Assembly (NCBI RefSeq): GCF_009861505.1
Contig: NZ_WTFT01000028.1
Span: forward strand, 1 to 64,000
Direction: 5' to 3'
Source of the DNA: Pseudomonas izuensis
GTDB lineage: Bacteria; Pseudomonadota; Gammaproteobacteria; Pseudomonadales; Pseudomonadaceae
DNA length: 64,000 nt
Shown here: positions 34,012 to 43,501 of the stretch, piece after piece
Position numbering within the stretch: position 1 is the stretch's first letter
Layout: every line of letters starts with the position of its first letter
The notes under the pieces: model-generated
The model's input: the letters and a program-made list of their open reading frames with translations, nothing else
What the model was told of the DNA's origin: nothing
Database searches by the model: none
Translations under genes and position numbers: made by a program

Positions 34012-36873
34012 ATGACCCTCAGCTCCGACCTGTCGGGCCCCACTGTGGAGCCCCGGGTTATCCGTAAGCAATACGCCATGGAAATGGCGGTCGAACGCAC
34101 ACGCCTGCTGTATCAGGGCTCTTTGCTGCCCACACTGTTCATGCTGATCAACGGTCTGGTCTGCGCCGGCTTGCTATGGAGTCCGCAGCGATACTTCCTG
34201 GTCACCGTCTGGCTGGTCTGGCTGCTGTCGCTGGTGGCGTTGCGAGTGATACAGGTTGCAGCCTTCGATTCGGCGATTCCCAACCGTCAGGCCCATCCGA
34301 TCTGGCGGCGCATGTTTTTGCTGGGCTCGGGCCTCACCGGCCTGACGCTGGCCGGCGCCGGTATCGCCCTGGTTCCCGCCGACAATTTCATTCAGCAAGC
34401 CTGGGTTTTCGGTCTGATCGGCGCGGCGGCACTGTCAGCCAGCGTGGCCTACGCCGTCAGCCTGCCGGGGTTTCTGTCGTTCACTTTGCCTTGTCTGCTG
34501 CCGGCCATTGCCTACATGTTCTGGGGGGAGGAACAGGGGTGGGGCTGGTTTGGCCTGATCCTGCTGGGTGCATTGAGTGTGGTCGCCTGGCAGGTCAATC
34601 GGCTGATCGATAGTGGCTTGTTGCGACGCTTCCAGAATCAGGCGCTGATCGAGCATCTTCAGCAGGCGCAAAACCGCAGCGATCAGCTCAATAAAGAGTT
34701 GGCCAGGGAAATCGACCAGCGCCGGCGTGCCGAAGATGAACTGCGTGAAATCCAGGTTGATCTGGAAAGCCGTGTCGCCCAGCGCAGCCTGGAGTTGGAC
34801 GCCGCCAACCATGCGCTAAGCAAGAGTGAGGCGCGTTTGGCGCTGGCCTTGAAGGCCAGTGAGCTGGGGCTGTGGGACTGGAACCTGCAAACCGACGAAG
34901 TCCATCACACACACATTCAGGAGCTGTTCGGCCTGGAGCCGGAATACGTAACCGCGATGTTGCGCCACCTCAAGCCGCGCCTGCATCCTGAGGATCTTCC
35001 TGCCCTTCGAAGGGCACTGGTCGAGCACTTGAAGGGCCGCACCGAGGATTACCAGATCGAGTACCGCGTGCGACACGCCGACGGTCACTGGGTCTGGATC
35101 GAGGACCGCGGACGGGCGGTCGAGCGTGCCGAAAACGGCCGGGTGGTACGCATGGTCGGCACTCGCCGCGACATCAGCGTGAGCAAGGCACTTGAAGAAC
35201 AGCAGCAATTGGCGGCGATGGTGTTCGAGGCGGCCAGCGAAGGCATTGTGATTCTTGACCCCAATTACGCCCTGATCGCGATCAATCAGGCCTTCAGTCG
35301 CGTGACCGGTTATGAGATCGAGGACATGCTCGGTCGCAACGTCGTTGAATTGCCATGCAGCCGCGACGCTCGCCGTCATTTCGCCGCGATTCATCAAGCG
35401 CTGGAACAGCACGGCAGCTGGCAGGGCGAACTGGTGGAAACCCGCAAGAATGGCGAGATGTACCCGCAATGGCTGCAGCTGAATACCGTACGAGATACAC
35501 GGGGAAATGTGAGCCATATTGTCGGCTTCTTCGCGGATCTTTCGGCTCGCCGTGAATCCGAAGAGCGCATGCGCTACTTGACCCATTACGACGAACTCAC
35601 CGGCCTGGCCAACCGCTCCATGTTCCGCGAGCGGCTCAGTGAGGCGCATCAGCGGGTGCGCCAGGGTGGCTATCGCAGCCTGGCGTTGCTGCACATCAAT
35701 CTGGATCGCTTCAAGCAACTCAACGACAGCCTGGGTCATGAAGTCGCCGATCAGCTGCTGCAGAAGATGGCCCGGCGCCTGGTAAACGCGTTGCCGGAGG
35801 CTGACACCATCGCACGCTTGTCCGGCGACGAGTTTGCTGTGCTGTTCAATTCCTACGGCAACCTGTCGAGCCTGGCGCGAGTGGCGACACGCTTGGCGAA
35901 CAAGTTGCGGTTGCCGGTGACCGTCGAGGGGCACGAACTGGTGGTCAGTGCGTCGATGGGCATCAGTCTGTTGCCGGACAGCGCCCGGGAAATTTCCGCA
36001 TTGGTCAGCCAGTCGAACATGGCCATGCAACACGCCAAGCACCTCGGTGGTAACAACTTCCAGTTCTACACCGACAGCCTGCAAGCCAGCACGCTGGAGC
36101 GCTTGCAGCTGGAAAACCAACTGCGTAAAGCCGTTGAAGAGAAGCAGTTGAAGGTGTTTTACCAGCCGAAACTGTGCCTGGCCACGGGCAAGCTGAATGC
36201 CGCCGAGGCCTTGGTACGTTGGGATCACCCGACCATGGGCCGCGTGCCACCGGGAGATTTTATCGGCCTGGCCGAAGAAACCGGGCTGATCGGCCCCATT
36301 GGCGAATTCGTACTGCGCCAGGCTTGCTGGCAAGCCTGCGAATGGCAGCGGTTGGGGCTTGAGCCGATCCGGGTATCCGTCAATTTGTCGGTGCATCAGT
36401 TACGCCAGGGAAAACTGGTCAGCCTGGTGCGACAGGTGTTGGAGGAGACCGGTCTGGCGCCGCATTACCTGGAGCTGGAACTCACCGAAAGCCAGTTGCT
36501 GGACAGTGTCGAGCACATCATCGCGACCTTCCAGCAGCTGCGTGATTTGGGCGTGAAGTTGGCCATCGACGATTTCGGCACCGGTTATTCATCGCTGAGC
36601 TACCTCAAGCGCATTCCGGTGGATTATGTGAAGATCGATCAGGCGTTCATTCGCGGCCTGGGGGAGGGCACGGAGGATGCGGCGATTACTCGGGCGATCA
36701 TCGCTATGGCGCATGGCTTGTCGTTGAAAGTCGTGGCGGAAGGGGTGGAGCGGCGGGAGCAATTGGAGTTCCTCAAAAATGAGCACTGCGATGAGGTGCA
36801 GGGGTATCTCATCAGCCGGCCGATCGAGGCGGATGGGCTGGCAGGCCTGTTGCTCGAACAAAGCGTGGGCTAA
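34012..36873 (+). CDS. Membrane PAS-GGDEF-EAL cyclic-di-GMP signalling protein
   Basis: A 953-residue sensor. Five or six membrane helices (about 30-205) lead into a coiled coil (about 215-280), two PAS/PAC domains (about 285-395 and 405-525), a GGDEF domain (about 530-690) with SGDEF in place of GGDEF, and a complete EAL domain (about 700-950; EALVRWDHP, ELTESQLLD, DDFGTGYSSLSYL, KIDQAFI). The intact EAL signature predicts phosphodiesterase activity. The Ser substitution leaves cyclase activity uncertain; the domain may be GTP-sensing. An in-frame ATG at 33979 is an alternative start. The position beside uvrD is, as I recall, conserved in Pseudomonas. Confidence 0.92.
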   Translation: MTLSSDLSGPTVEPRVIRKQYAMEMAVERTRLLYQGSLLPTLFMLINGLVCAGLLWSPQRYFLVTVWLVWLLSLVALRVIQVAAFDSAIPNRQAHPIWRRMFLLGSGLTGLTLAGAGIALVPADNFIQQAWVFGLIGAAALSASVAYAVSLPGFLSFTLPCLLPAIAYMFWGEEQGWGWFGLILLGALSVVAWQVNRLIDSGLLRRFQNQALIEHLQQAQNRSDQLNKELAREIDQRRRAEDELREIQVDLESRVAQRSLELDAANHALSKSEARLALALKASELGLWDWNLQTDEVHHTHIQELFGLEPEYVTAMLRHLKPRLHPEDLPALRRALVEHLKGRTEDYQIEYRVRHADGHWVWIEDRGRAVERAENGRVVRMVGTRRDISVSKALEEQQQLAAMVFEAASEGIVILDPNYALIAINQAFSRVTGYEIEDMLGRNVVELPCSRDARRHFAAIHQALEQHGSWQGELVETRKNGEMYPQWLQLNTVRDTRGNVSHIVGFFADLSARRESEERMRYLTHYDELTGLANRSMFRERLSEAHQRVRQGGYRSLALLHINLDRFKQLNDSLGHEVADQLLQKMARRLVNALPEADTIARLSGDEFAVLFNSYGNLSSLARVATRLANKLRLPVTVEGHELVVSASMGISLLPDSAREISALVSQSNMAMQHAKHLGGNNFQFYTDSLQASTLERLQLENQLRKAVEEKQLKVFYQPKLCLATGKLNAAEALVRWDHPTMGRVPPGDFIGLAEETGLIGPIGEFVLRQACWQACEWQRLGLEPIRVSVNLSVHQLRQGKLVSLVRQVLEETGLAPHYLELELTESQLLDSVEHIIATFQQLRDLGVKLAIDDFGTGYSSLSYLKRIPVDYVKIDQAFIRGLGEGTEDAAITRAIIAMAHGLSLKVVAEGVERREQLEFLKNEHCDEVQGYLISRPIEADGLAGLLLEQSVG

Positions 36874-36879
36874 GGGCAA

Positions 36880-36914
36880 GTTCCGCCGATCCCTTTCGAG
36901 GGTCGGCGGGAACC
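36880..36914 (+). terminator. Imperfect GC-rich hairpin after the GGDEF/EAL gene
   Basis: GTTCCGCCGATCCCT faces AGGGTCGGCGGGAAC with one-base slippage. It begins 7 bases after the stop codon. There is no T-tract, so it is a weak terminator or an mRNA 3'-end hairpin. Confidence 0.5.
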
Positions 36915-36932
36915 TTGAAGCTGATGTGTTTC

Positions 36933-37247
36933 TTAATGGGTAATCAGCACTTTATCGATACGGTGAAGCAGTTCGCCTTGATAAAAAATGCTAACGCTAG
37001 GAACGTTGGCGTCCCCCATGACTTTGTATTCGACAACTTTGTCGGTTTCAACTTGCAGTGAAATCTCATTGGATGTTTCCAGTTTGAGTTCCAATCGCAC
37101 ATTGAATGACTTGTCTTGTATTTTCATGAATTCCAGTTTTGGGGTGATGCCAGTATGGGCAACGGTTACGGTGCCGCAGACACGGAAGGATTGGTTGCCT
37201 GGCATTCGATCGATTTGTGCGGTCCAATCTTTGGTTTTAATGCTCAT
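36933..37247 (-). CDS. Orphan small protein of unknown function in AT-rich DNA
   Basis: A 104-residue protein without signal peptide or membrane helix, predicted mostly beta (alternating hydrophobic pattern, e.g. FNVRLELKLETSNEISLQVETDKVVEYKV). I recognise no family. Its base composition is clearly more AT-rich than every neighbour, with codons such as AAA, ATT and TTT common. The start is preceded by CAGGAGTTATAAACC, a good ribosome binding site, supporting a real gene. It occupies the interval between the GGDEF/EAL gene and the RpiR regulator, where some pseudomonads carry a second glucose-6-phosphate dehydrogenase gene. Likely acquired or replaced DNA. Confidence 0.65.
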   Translation of the reverse strand: MSIKTKDWTAQIDRMPGNQSFRVCGTVTVAHTGITPKLEFMKIQDKSFNVRLELKLETSNEISLQVETDKVVEYKVMGDANVPSVSIFYQGELLHRIDKVLITH

Positions 37248-37596
37248 GGTTTATAACTCCTGTAATTAGTTGTTGTTGCTTCCTGCCGGATTAATATATC
37301 TGCCTTAAATAAAGTGCGGGGGATATTTGGAGTTTTGTTTTGTAAGGCTGTATGTTTCGGTAAATATATAGGCATAGCTACAAAGTGAGCTTTAATGTGA
37401 GACCACTCACCGATGGGCCTTTCAAGTCGCGCGACGATGGCATGCTTGAGCATCGAGCACAGGTGCTACATGAGACGCGGGCACCTGAAATCGAGGGATC
37501 TGGTTACGCATTGAGCAGGCAAAAAGCCGATTCTTGTAGTATAACTACAAGCGTGCTACATCCCCGGCACCTGCCAATAACAAAGAGTCCATCCCT
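37248..37596. other. AT-rich gene-free stretch of 349 bases
   Basis: I see no convincing gene. The left half is AT-rich and serves as upstream region of the orphan gene. The right half holds the perfect palindrome at 37533-37551 and the leader of the RpiR gene. Confidence 0.6.
37533..37551. promoter_or_regulatory. Candidate RpiR/HexR-type operator
   Basis: CTTGTAGT-ATA-ACTACAAG is a perfect 19-base palindrome with TTGT and ACAA ends, as in the TTGT-N(7-8)-ACAA sites known for Pseudomonas HexR (here the spacing is 9). It sits 45 bases before the RpiR start, so autoregulation is likely. Confidence 0.7.
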
Positions 37597-38463
37597 TTGA
37601 ATCTGCTGCAACACATCGCCCAGTCTCGTCACCTGTTACGCAAGTCGGAGCTCAAGGTCGCCGATCACGTGCTGCTTGACCCCGCGGCCGTGATGCACAG
37701 CTCCATGGCCGACCTGGCCCATAGCGTCGGCATCAGCGAACCGACCATCGTGCGTTTTTGCCGCGCCATCGGTTGTTCCGGGTTCCAGGACCTGAAGTTG
37801 AAGCTGGCCCAGAGTCTGGCGGCAGGCGCGAGTTTCGGACAGTTCGCGATCCACGAAGATGATTCGGTCGCCGACTACAGCCTGAAAATTTTCGACACCA
37901 CCCTGCATACCCTGATGGAGGTTCGCGAGAAGCTCGATCCGGTGGAGTTGCAGCGCGCGGTAACGTTGATGTCCCAGGCCCAGCGCGTGGAGTTCTACGG
38001 CTTCGGGGCCTCGGGCGCGGTAGCGGCGGATGCGCAGCACAAGTTCTTCCGTTTGCTGCTGACTGCGGCGGCGTATTCCGACCCGCACATGCAGGCGATG
38101 TCGGCGGTGACCCTGAAGCCGACCGATGTGGCGATCTGCATTTCCCAGTCCGGGCGCTCCAAGGATCTGTTGATCACCGCCAACCTGGTGCGTGAAAGCG
38201 GCGCTTCGTTGATTACCCTGTGCCCAAGCCAGACGCCGTTGGCCGAGTTGTCTACGGTCAATCTGGCGATCGACGTGCATGAGGACACCGAAATCTATAC
38301 GCCGCTGACCTCGCGGATCGCCCACCTGGTGGTGATTGATGTACTGGCGATGGGCGTGGCCATGGCGCGTGGGCCGAGCCTGGTCAATCACCTCAAGAGT
38401 GTGAAGCGCAGCCTTCGCAGCTTGCGGTTGTCGCCCAAATCGGTGAAGGCGCTGGACGACTGA
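37597..38463 (+). CDS. RpiR-family (HexR-like) transcriptional regulator
   Basis: A 288-residue regulator starting at TTG. The N-terminal HTH_6 domain (1-77, SELKVADHVLLDP, ISEPTIVRFCRAIGCSGFQDLKLKLA) is followed by a SIS sugar-phosphate-binding domain (about 110-260; VEFYGFGASGAVAADAQHKF, ICISQSGRSKDLL). HexR, its closest relative, senses 2-keto-3-deoxy-6-phosphogluconate and controls Entner-Doudoroff genes, but that gene is linked to zwf-pgl-eda and no sugar gene is here. This copy precedes the pyruvate carboxylase region and may tie carbon status to anaplerosis (inference). The translation start depends on a weak AAAGAG site. Confidence 0.9.
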   Translation: MNLLQHIAQSRHLLRKSELKVADHVLLDPAAVMHSSMADLAHSVGISEPTIVRFCRAIGCSGFQDLKLKLAQSLAAGASFGQFAIHEDDSVADYSLKIFDTTLHTLMEVREKLDPVELQRAVTLMSQAQRVEFYGFGASGAVAADAQHKFFRLLLTAAAYSDPHMQAMSAVTLKPTDVAICISQSGRSKDLLITANLVRESGASLITLCPSQTPLAELSTVNLAIDVHEDTEIYTPLTSRIAHLVVIDVLAMGVAMARGPSLVNHLKSVKRSLRSLRLSPKSVKALDD

Positions 38464-38478
38464 TTCAGGTCGGGTGCC

Positions 38479-38605
38479 GGCCTTGTGGCGAGGGGATTTA
38501 TCCCCGCTCGGCTGCGAAGCAGTCGTAAGAGTCCCGTGCGATGAGGCGGTCACGGATTTAGGGCCGCTTCGCAGCCCATCGGGGATAAATCCCCTCGCCA
38601 CAGAG
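38479..38605. repeat. Second-type intergenic inverted repeat (GGCGAGGGGATTTATCCCC family)
   Basis: TTGTGGCGAGGGGATTTATCCCC faces GGGGATAAATCCCCTCGCCACA, with GCTGCGAAGC/GCTTCGCAGC arms inside. It is a long nested palindrome unlike the GGGAGCGAGC elements elsewhere, and occurs once in this window. Confidence 0.85.
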
Positions 38606-38697
38606 TGATTTTTCATCTGGCTGTAACCCGGCCGCCGCCAAACCGTCATCCCTCGCGCCTATCTTGAAGCTCCCGTACTCGCCTTGGGAGACTCGAA

Positions 38698-38910
38698 ATG
38701 GCCCAGCCCTACGAAGAACGCAACAGCGCCGTCAGAACCCGTCGTCAGCAGGAAGACCAGCGCCGCATGGAATTTCGCCGCGCCATCGAAGATCGCTGCG
38801 AACGCCGTCAGCTTCTTGCCGAAATCGGCGATTTTCCGGAAGAGTTCGAACTCAATTACTGGCAGGCAGCCTCGACGACTTCCCGTCGAAACGCTCAACC
38901 AGCCCGCTGA
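38698..38910 (+). CDS. Small charged protein, PA3496-like
   Basis: A 70-residue, Arg/Glu-rich protein without signal peptide (NSAVRTRRQQEDQRRMEF core, then FPEEFELNYW). From memory this resembles the PA3496 family, annotated as putative envelope integrity proteins; I cannot confirm it. A good GGGAG ribosome binding site lies 6 bases before the ATG. Its last 59 bases overlap the 3' end of the convergent LysR gene, and its C-terminal 20 residues are therefore constrained by two coding frames. Confidence 0.68.
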   Translation: MAQPYEERNSAVRTRRQQEDQRRMEFRRAIEDRCERRQLLAEIGDFPEEFELNYWQAASTTSRRNAQPAR

Positions 38911-39814
38911 TCTGCACCCGCTCGCTGCGCACGAACGCAAGGAAGGCGTGAGCCACCGGTGACAGCCGTTTGGCCTTGGCTTGCACCAGGCACCAGCTGC
39001 GGTAGAGCGGCAATTCCTCGACCGGCAACTCGATCAGTCCGCCGGTCGCCAGTTCCAGGTTCAGGGCGTGGCGCGTCAACAGCGCAACGCCCAGGCCCGC
39101 CAACACGCATTCACGCTGGGCTTCGGCTGATGACACTTCCTGAGTCTGGTTGAAGTGCACCCGCTTCTCCTTGAAATACTCTTCGCAAGCCAGGCGCGTA
39201 CCGGAGCCGGGTTCGCGCAGCAGTAGCGTGTAGGGCTCAAGGTCCTGCAGACGCAGCGGGCCCATATGGCACAGTGGATGATCGGGTGGCGCGACGGCGA
39301 CAATCGGGTTGTTGAGGAATGGCAGGAACTCCAGGCCCATGTCTTGCGGCACCATGGACATGATCACCAGGTCATCCCGGTTATCGGAGAGGCGTCGAAT
39401 CACCTGCCCGCGATTGACCACCGTCAATTGCAGGTTTACTTCCGGGTGCTGGCGCTTGAACGCGGCAAACAGGTGGGGAACGAAGTACTTGGCGCTGGAT
39501 TCCACCGCCAGTTTCAACTGGCCCTGAAGTGAGCCCTGCATGTCGGAAAGCTGCATGTCGAGGTTTTCCAGGCGCCCGAAAATATCCCGGCTGGCGCGTT
39601 GCAGTGCTTCGGCCGCTTCCGTCATGTAGAGTTTTTTGCCGACGTAGTCGAACAACGGTTGGCCAATCAGCTCTTCCAGTTGACGAATCTGTAGGCTGAC
39701 GGCCGGTTGTGTCAGCGACATTTCGTCGGCTGCACGGCTGTAGGACCTCAAATCACAGACTTCATTGAAGATCTGCAATTGACGCAATGTCATACGCATC
39801 AATGACTTACGCAT
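38852..39814 (-). CDS. pycR: LysR-family regulator next to pyruvate carboxylase
   Basis: A 320-residue LysR protein: winged helix-turn-helix at residues 8-66 (MTLRQLQIFNEVCDLRSYSRAADEMSLTQPAVSLQIRQL) and an effector domain at about 95-300. It diverges from pycA with 190 bases between starts, and that gap holds a LysR-type palindrome. The orthologous position in P. aeruginosa carries a LysR gene reported as PycR, a virulence-linked regulator; the symbol follows that memory and should be treated as tentative. Its C-terminus overlaps the small PA3496-like gene. Confidence 0.9.
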   Translation of the reverse strand: MRKSLMRMTLRQLQIFNEVCDLRSYSRAADEMSLTQPAVSLQIRQLEELIGQPLFDYVGKKLYMTEAAEALQRASRDIFGRLENLDMQLSDMQGSLQGQLKLAVESSAKYFVPHLFAAFKRQHPEVNLQLTVVNRGQVIRRLSDNRDDLVIMSMVPQDMGLEFLPFLNNPIVAVAPPDHPLCHMGPLRLQDLEPYTLLLREPGSGTRLACEEYFKEKRVHFNQTQEVSSAEAQRECVLAGLGVALLTRHALNLELATGGLIELPVEELPLYRSWCLVQAKAKRLSPVAHAFLAFVRSERVQISGLVERFDGKSSRLPASN

Positions 39815-39851
39815 TTTATTAGCACTCTTGCCACAGGCTGATGCGACAACT

Positions 39852-39867
39852 ATAAGTCTTTACTTAT
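39852..39867. promoter_or_regulatory. LysR-type operator candidate between pycR and pycA
   Basis: ATAAGT-CTTT-ACTTAT is a perfect inverted repeat containing the T-N11-A pattern of LysR sites. It is 38 bases before the LysR start and 137 bases before the pycA start, a fitting place for divergent control. Confidence 0.6.
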
Positions 39868-40004
39868 GCGTGACCCAATTATTATTCATTTTTGTTAATC
39901 CCTTGCGGGCGCTAGTGTGGCTCTGCGACCAAATTGAAACATTTGGTCACGCGTCGACCTGGTCTAGCAGGTCGTGGGTACCACCGGCTCAAGGGAATTT
40001 CCAA

Positions 40005-41420
<1,416 letters not shown>

Positions 41421-41431
41421 GGAATAGAACA

Positions 41432-43240
41432 ATGTCCAAGAAAATCCATGTCACCGACACCATCCTGCGCGACGCCCACCAATCGCTGCTCGCGACCCGC
41501 ATGCGCACCGAAGACATGCTGCCGATCTGCGACAAGCTCGACAAAGTCGGCTACTGGTCGCTGGAGTGCTGGGGCGGCGCGACGTTCGACGCCTGCGTAC
41601 GCTTCCTGAAAGAAGACCCGTGGGAGCGTCTGCGCCAACTGCGTGCCGCGCTGCCTAATACCCGTCTGCAAATGCTCCTGCGTGGCCAGAACCTGCTGGG
41701 CTACCGCCATTACAGCGACGACGTGGTCAAGGCTTTCGTCGCCAAGGCTGCCGTCAACGGTATCGACGTGTTCCGCATCTTCGACGCCATGAACGATGTG
41801 CGTAACCTGCGTGTGGCCATCGAGGCGGTGAAAGCGGCGGGCAAGCATGCTCAAGGCACCATCGCTTACACCACCAGCCCGGTGCACACCATTGATGCCT
41901 TCGTGGCCCAGGCCAAGCAAATGGAAGCCATGGGTTGCGACTCCGTGGCGATCAAGGACATGGCCGGTCTGCTGACCCCGTACGCCACTGGCGAACTGGT
42001 CCGGGCATTGAAAGCCGAGCAGTCGCTGCCCGTGTTCATCCACTCCCACGACACCGCTGGTCTGGCCGCGATGTGCCAACTCAAGGCCATCGAAAATGGT
42101 GCCGACCACATCGACACCGCGATCTCCAGCTTCGCTTCCGGTACCAGCCACCCAGGCACCGAGTCGATGGTCGCGGCCCTTAAAGGCACCGAGTTCGACA
42201 CCGGCCTGAACCTGGAACTGCTGCAGGAAATCGGCCTGTACTTCTACGCCGTGCGCAAGAAGTACCACCAGTTCGAAAGTGAGTTTACCGCCGTCGACAC
42301 CCGCGTACAGGTCAACCAGGTACCGGGCGGCATGATTTCCAACCTGGCTAACCAGTTGAAAGAGCAGGGCGCCCTGAACCGCATGGGCGAAGTACTGGCA
42401 GAGATCCCTCGCGTTCGCGAAGACCTTGGCTTCCCGCCGCTGGTGACCCCGACCTCGCAGATCGTCGGTACCCAGGCGTTCTTCAACGTGCTAGCCGGCG
42501 AGCGCTACAAGACCATCACCAACGAAGTGAAGCTGTACCTGCAAGGCGGCTACGGCAAGGCGCCGGGTACTGTGAACGAGCAGCTGCGTCGCCAGGCCAT
42601 TGGCAGCGAAGAAGTGATCGACGTCCGTCCGGCCGACCTGCTCAAGCCGGAAATGGCCAAGTTGCGCGCCGACGTCGGTGCCTTGGCCAAATCTGAAGAG
42701 GATGTGCTGACCTACGCCATGTTCCCGGACATCGGTCGCAAATTCCTCGAAGAACGCGCTGCGGGCACTCTGACACCGGAAGTGTTGTTGCCGATTCCTG
42801 AAGCCGGCGGCGTCGCCTCGGCAGGCGGCGAAGGCGTTCCGACCGAGTTCGTCATCGACGTGCACGGCGAAACCTACCGCGTCGACATCACCGGTGTGGG
42901 CGTCAAGTCTGAAGGCAAGCGCCACTTCTATCTGTCCATCGACGGCATGCCGGAAGAAGTGGTGTTCGAACCGCTCAATGAATTCGTCAGCGGTGGCAGC
43001 AGCAAGCGCAAGCAAGCCACGGCACCGGGTCACGTCAGCACTACCATGCCGGGCAACATCGTCGATGTGCTGGTCAAGGAAGGCGACACCGTCAAGGCGG
43101 GCCAGGCCGTGCTGATCACCGAAGCGATGAAGATGGAAACCGAAGTCCAGGCCGCCATTGCCGGTAAGGTCACCGCCATCCACGTGGCCAAGGGCGACCG
43201 GGTGAATCCGGGCGAAATCCTGATCGAGATCGAAGGCTGA
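41432..43240 (+). CDS. pycB: Pyruvate carboxylase subunit B / oxaloacetate decarboxylase alpha-like
   Basis: A 602-residue carboxyltransferase with biotin carrier. The N-terminal HMGL-like TIM barrel (VTDTILRDAHQSLLATRM, metal ligands in HSHDTAG) spans 1-300, a PYC_OADA domain follows, and the biotinyl domain (about 530-602) carries the EAMKMETEV lysine. Often annotated oadA, but with no oadB/oadG sodium-pump partners and pycA upstream it is the carboxylase subunit. The start at 41432 has a GAGGAA site. A strong terminator follows. Confidence 0.95.
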   Translation: MSKKIHVTDTILRDAHQSLLATRMRTEDMLPICDKLDKVGYWSLECWGGATFDACVRFLKEDPWERLRQLRAALPNTRLQMLLRGQNLLGYRHYSDDVVKAFVAKAAVNGIDVFRIFDAMNDVRNLRVAIEAVKAAGKHAQGTIAYTTSPVHTIDAFVAQAKQMEAMGCDSVAIKDMAGLLTPYATGELVRALKAEQSLPVFIHSHDTAGLAAMCQLKAIENGADHIDTAISSFASGTSHPGTESMVAALKGTEFDTGLNLELLQEIGLYFYAVRKKYHQFESEFTAVDTRVQVNQVPGGMISNLANQLKEQGALNRMGEVLAEIPRVREDLGFPPLVTPTSQIVGTQAFFNVLAGERYKTITNEVKLYLQGGYGKAPGTVNEQLRRQAIGSEEVIDVRPADLLKPEMAKLRADVGALAKSEEDVLTYAMFPDIGRKFLEERAAGTLTPEVLLPIPEAGGVASAGGEGVPTEFVIDVHGETYRVDITGVGVKSEGKRHFYLSIDGMPEEVVFEPLNEFVSGGSSKRKQATAPGHVSTTMPGNIVDVLVKEGDTVKAGQAVLITEAMKMETEVQAAIAGKVTAIHVAKGDRVNPGEILIEIEG

Positions 43241-43270
43241 GATAACAGCCTCGACACAACGCTTTAAACC

Positions 43271-43301
43271 TCGGGGGGGCATGTGCTCCCCTTTTTTTTG
43301 C
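43271..43301 (+). terminator. Rho-independent terminator after pycAB
   Basis: A GGGGGCA/TGCTCCCC stem is followed by a run of eight or more T, about 30 bases after the pycB stop. Confidence 0.92.
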
Positions 43302-43319
43302 TCCGAGAAAACGCCGAAC

Positions 43320-43480
43320 CCATGTGGTAGCGAGCCTGCTCACGATGACGGAGTGTCAGCCGGCGCAGTTGGTGAATGGAATACCGCTTCGCGAGCAGGC
43401 TCGCTCCCACAAGGTTTCGGGGGAAGCACAGATTGTGTGAACACCAAAAAACCTGTGGGAGCGAGGCTTGTCCGCGAAAG
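43320..43480. repeat. Cluster of three REP-like elements
   Basis: Elements at about 43323 (TGTGGTAGCGAGCCTGCTC), 43388 (CGCGAGCAGGCTCGCTCCCAC) and 43452 (TGTGGGAGCGAGGCTTGTCCGCG). The first two face each other; the third is a single variant half. Confidence 0.82.
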
Positions 43481-43501
43481 CGTACGTCCAGGCACTGATG
43501 A

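Noticed and set aside
34816..36396. 526-codon open frame on the minus strand
   Set aside because: It lies fully antisense to the GGDEF/EAL gene, has no ribosome binding site or recognisable domain, and its composition is that of a shadow frame in GC-rich coding DNA.
41432..43240. Sodium-pumping oxaloacetate decarboxylase
   Set aside because: No oadB or oadG genes follow, a terminator comes directly after, and a biotin carboxylase gene precedes; this is two-subunit pyruvate carboxylase.
43320..43480. Possible CRISPR-like repeats
   Set aside because: The elements are inverted and irregularly spaced, belong to the dispersed REP-like family, and have no uniform spacers or cas genes.
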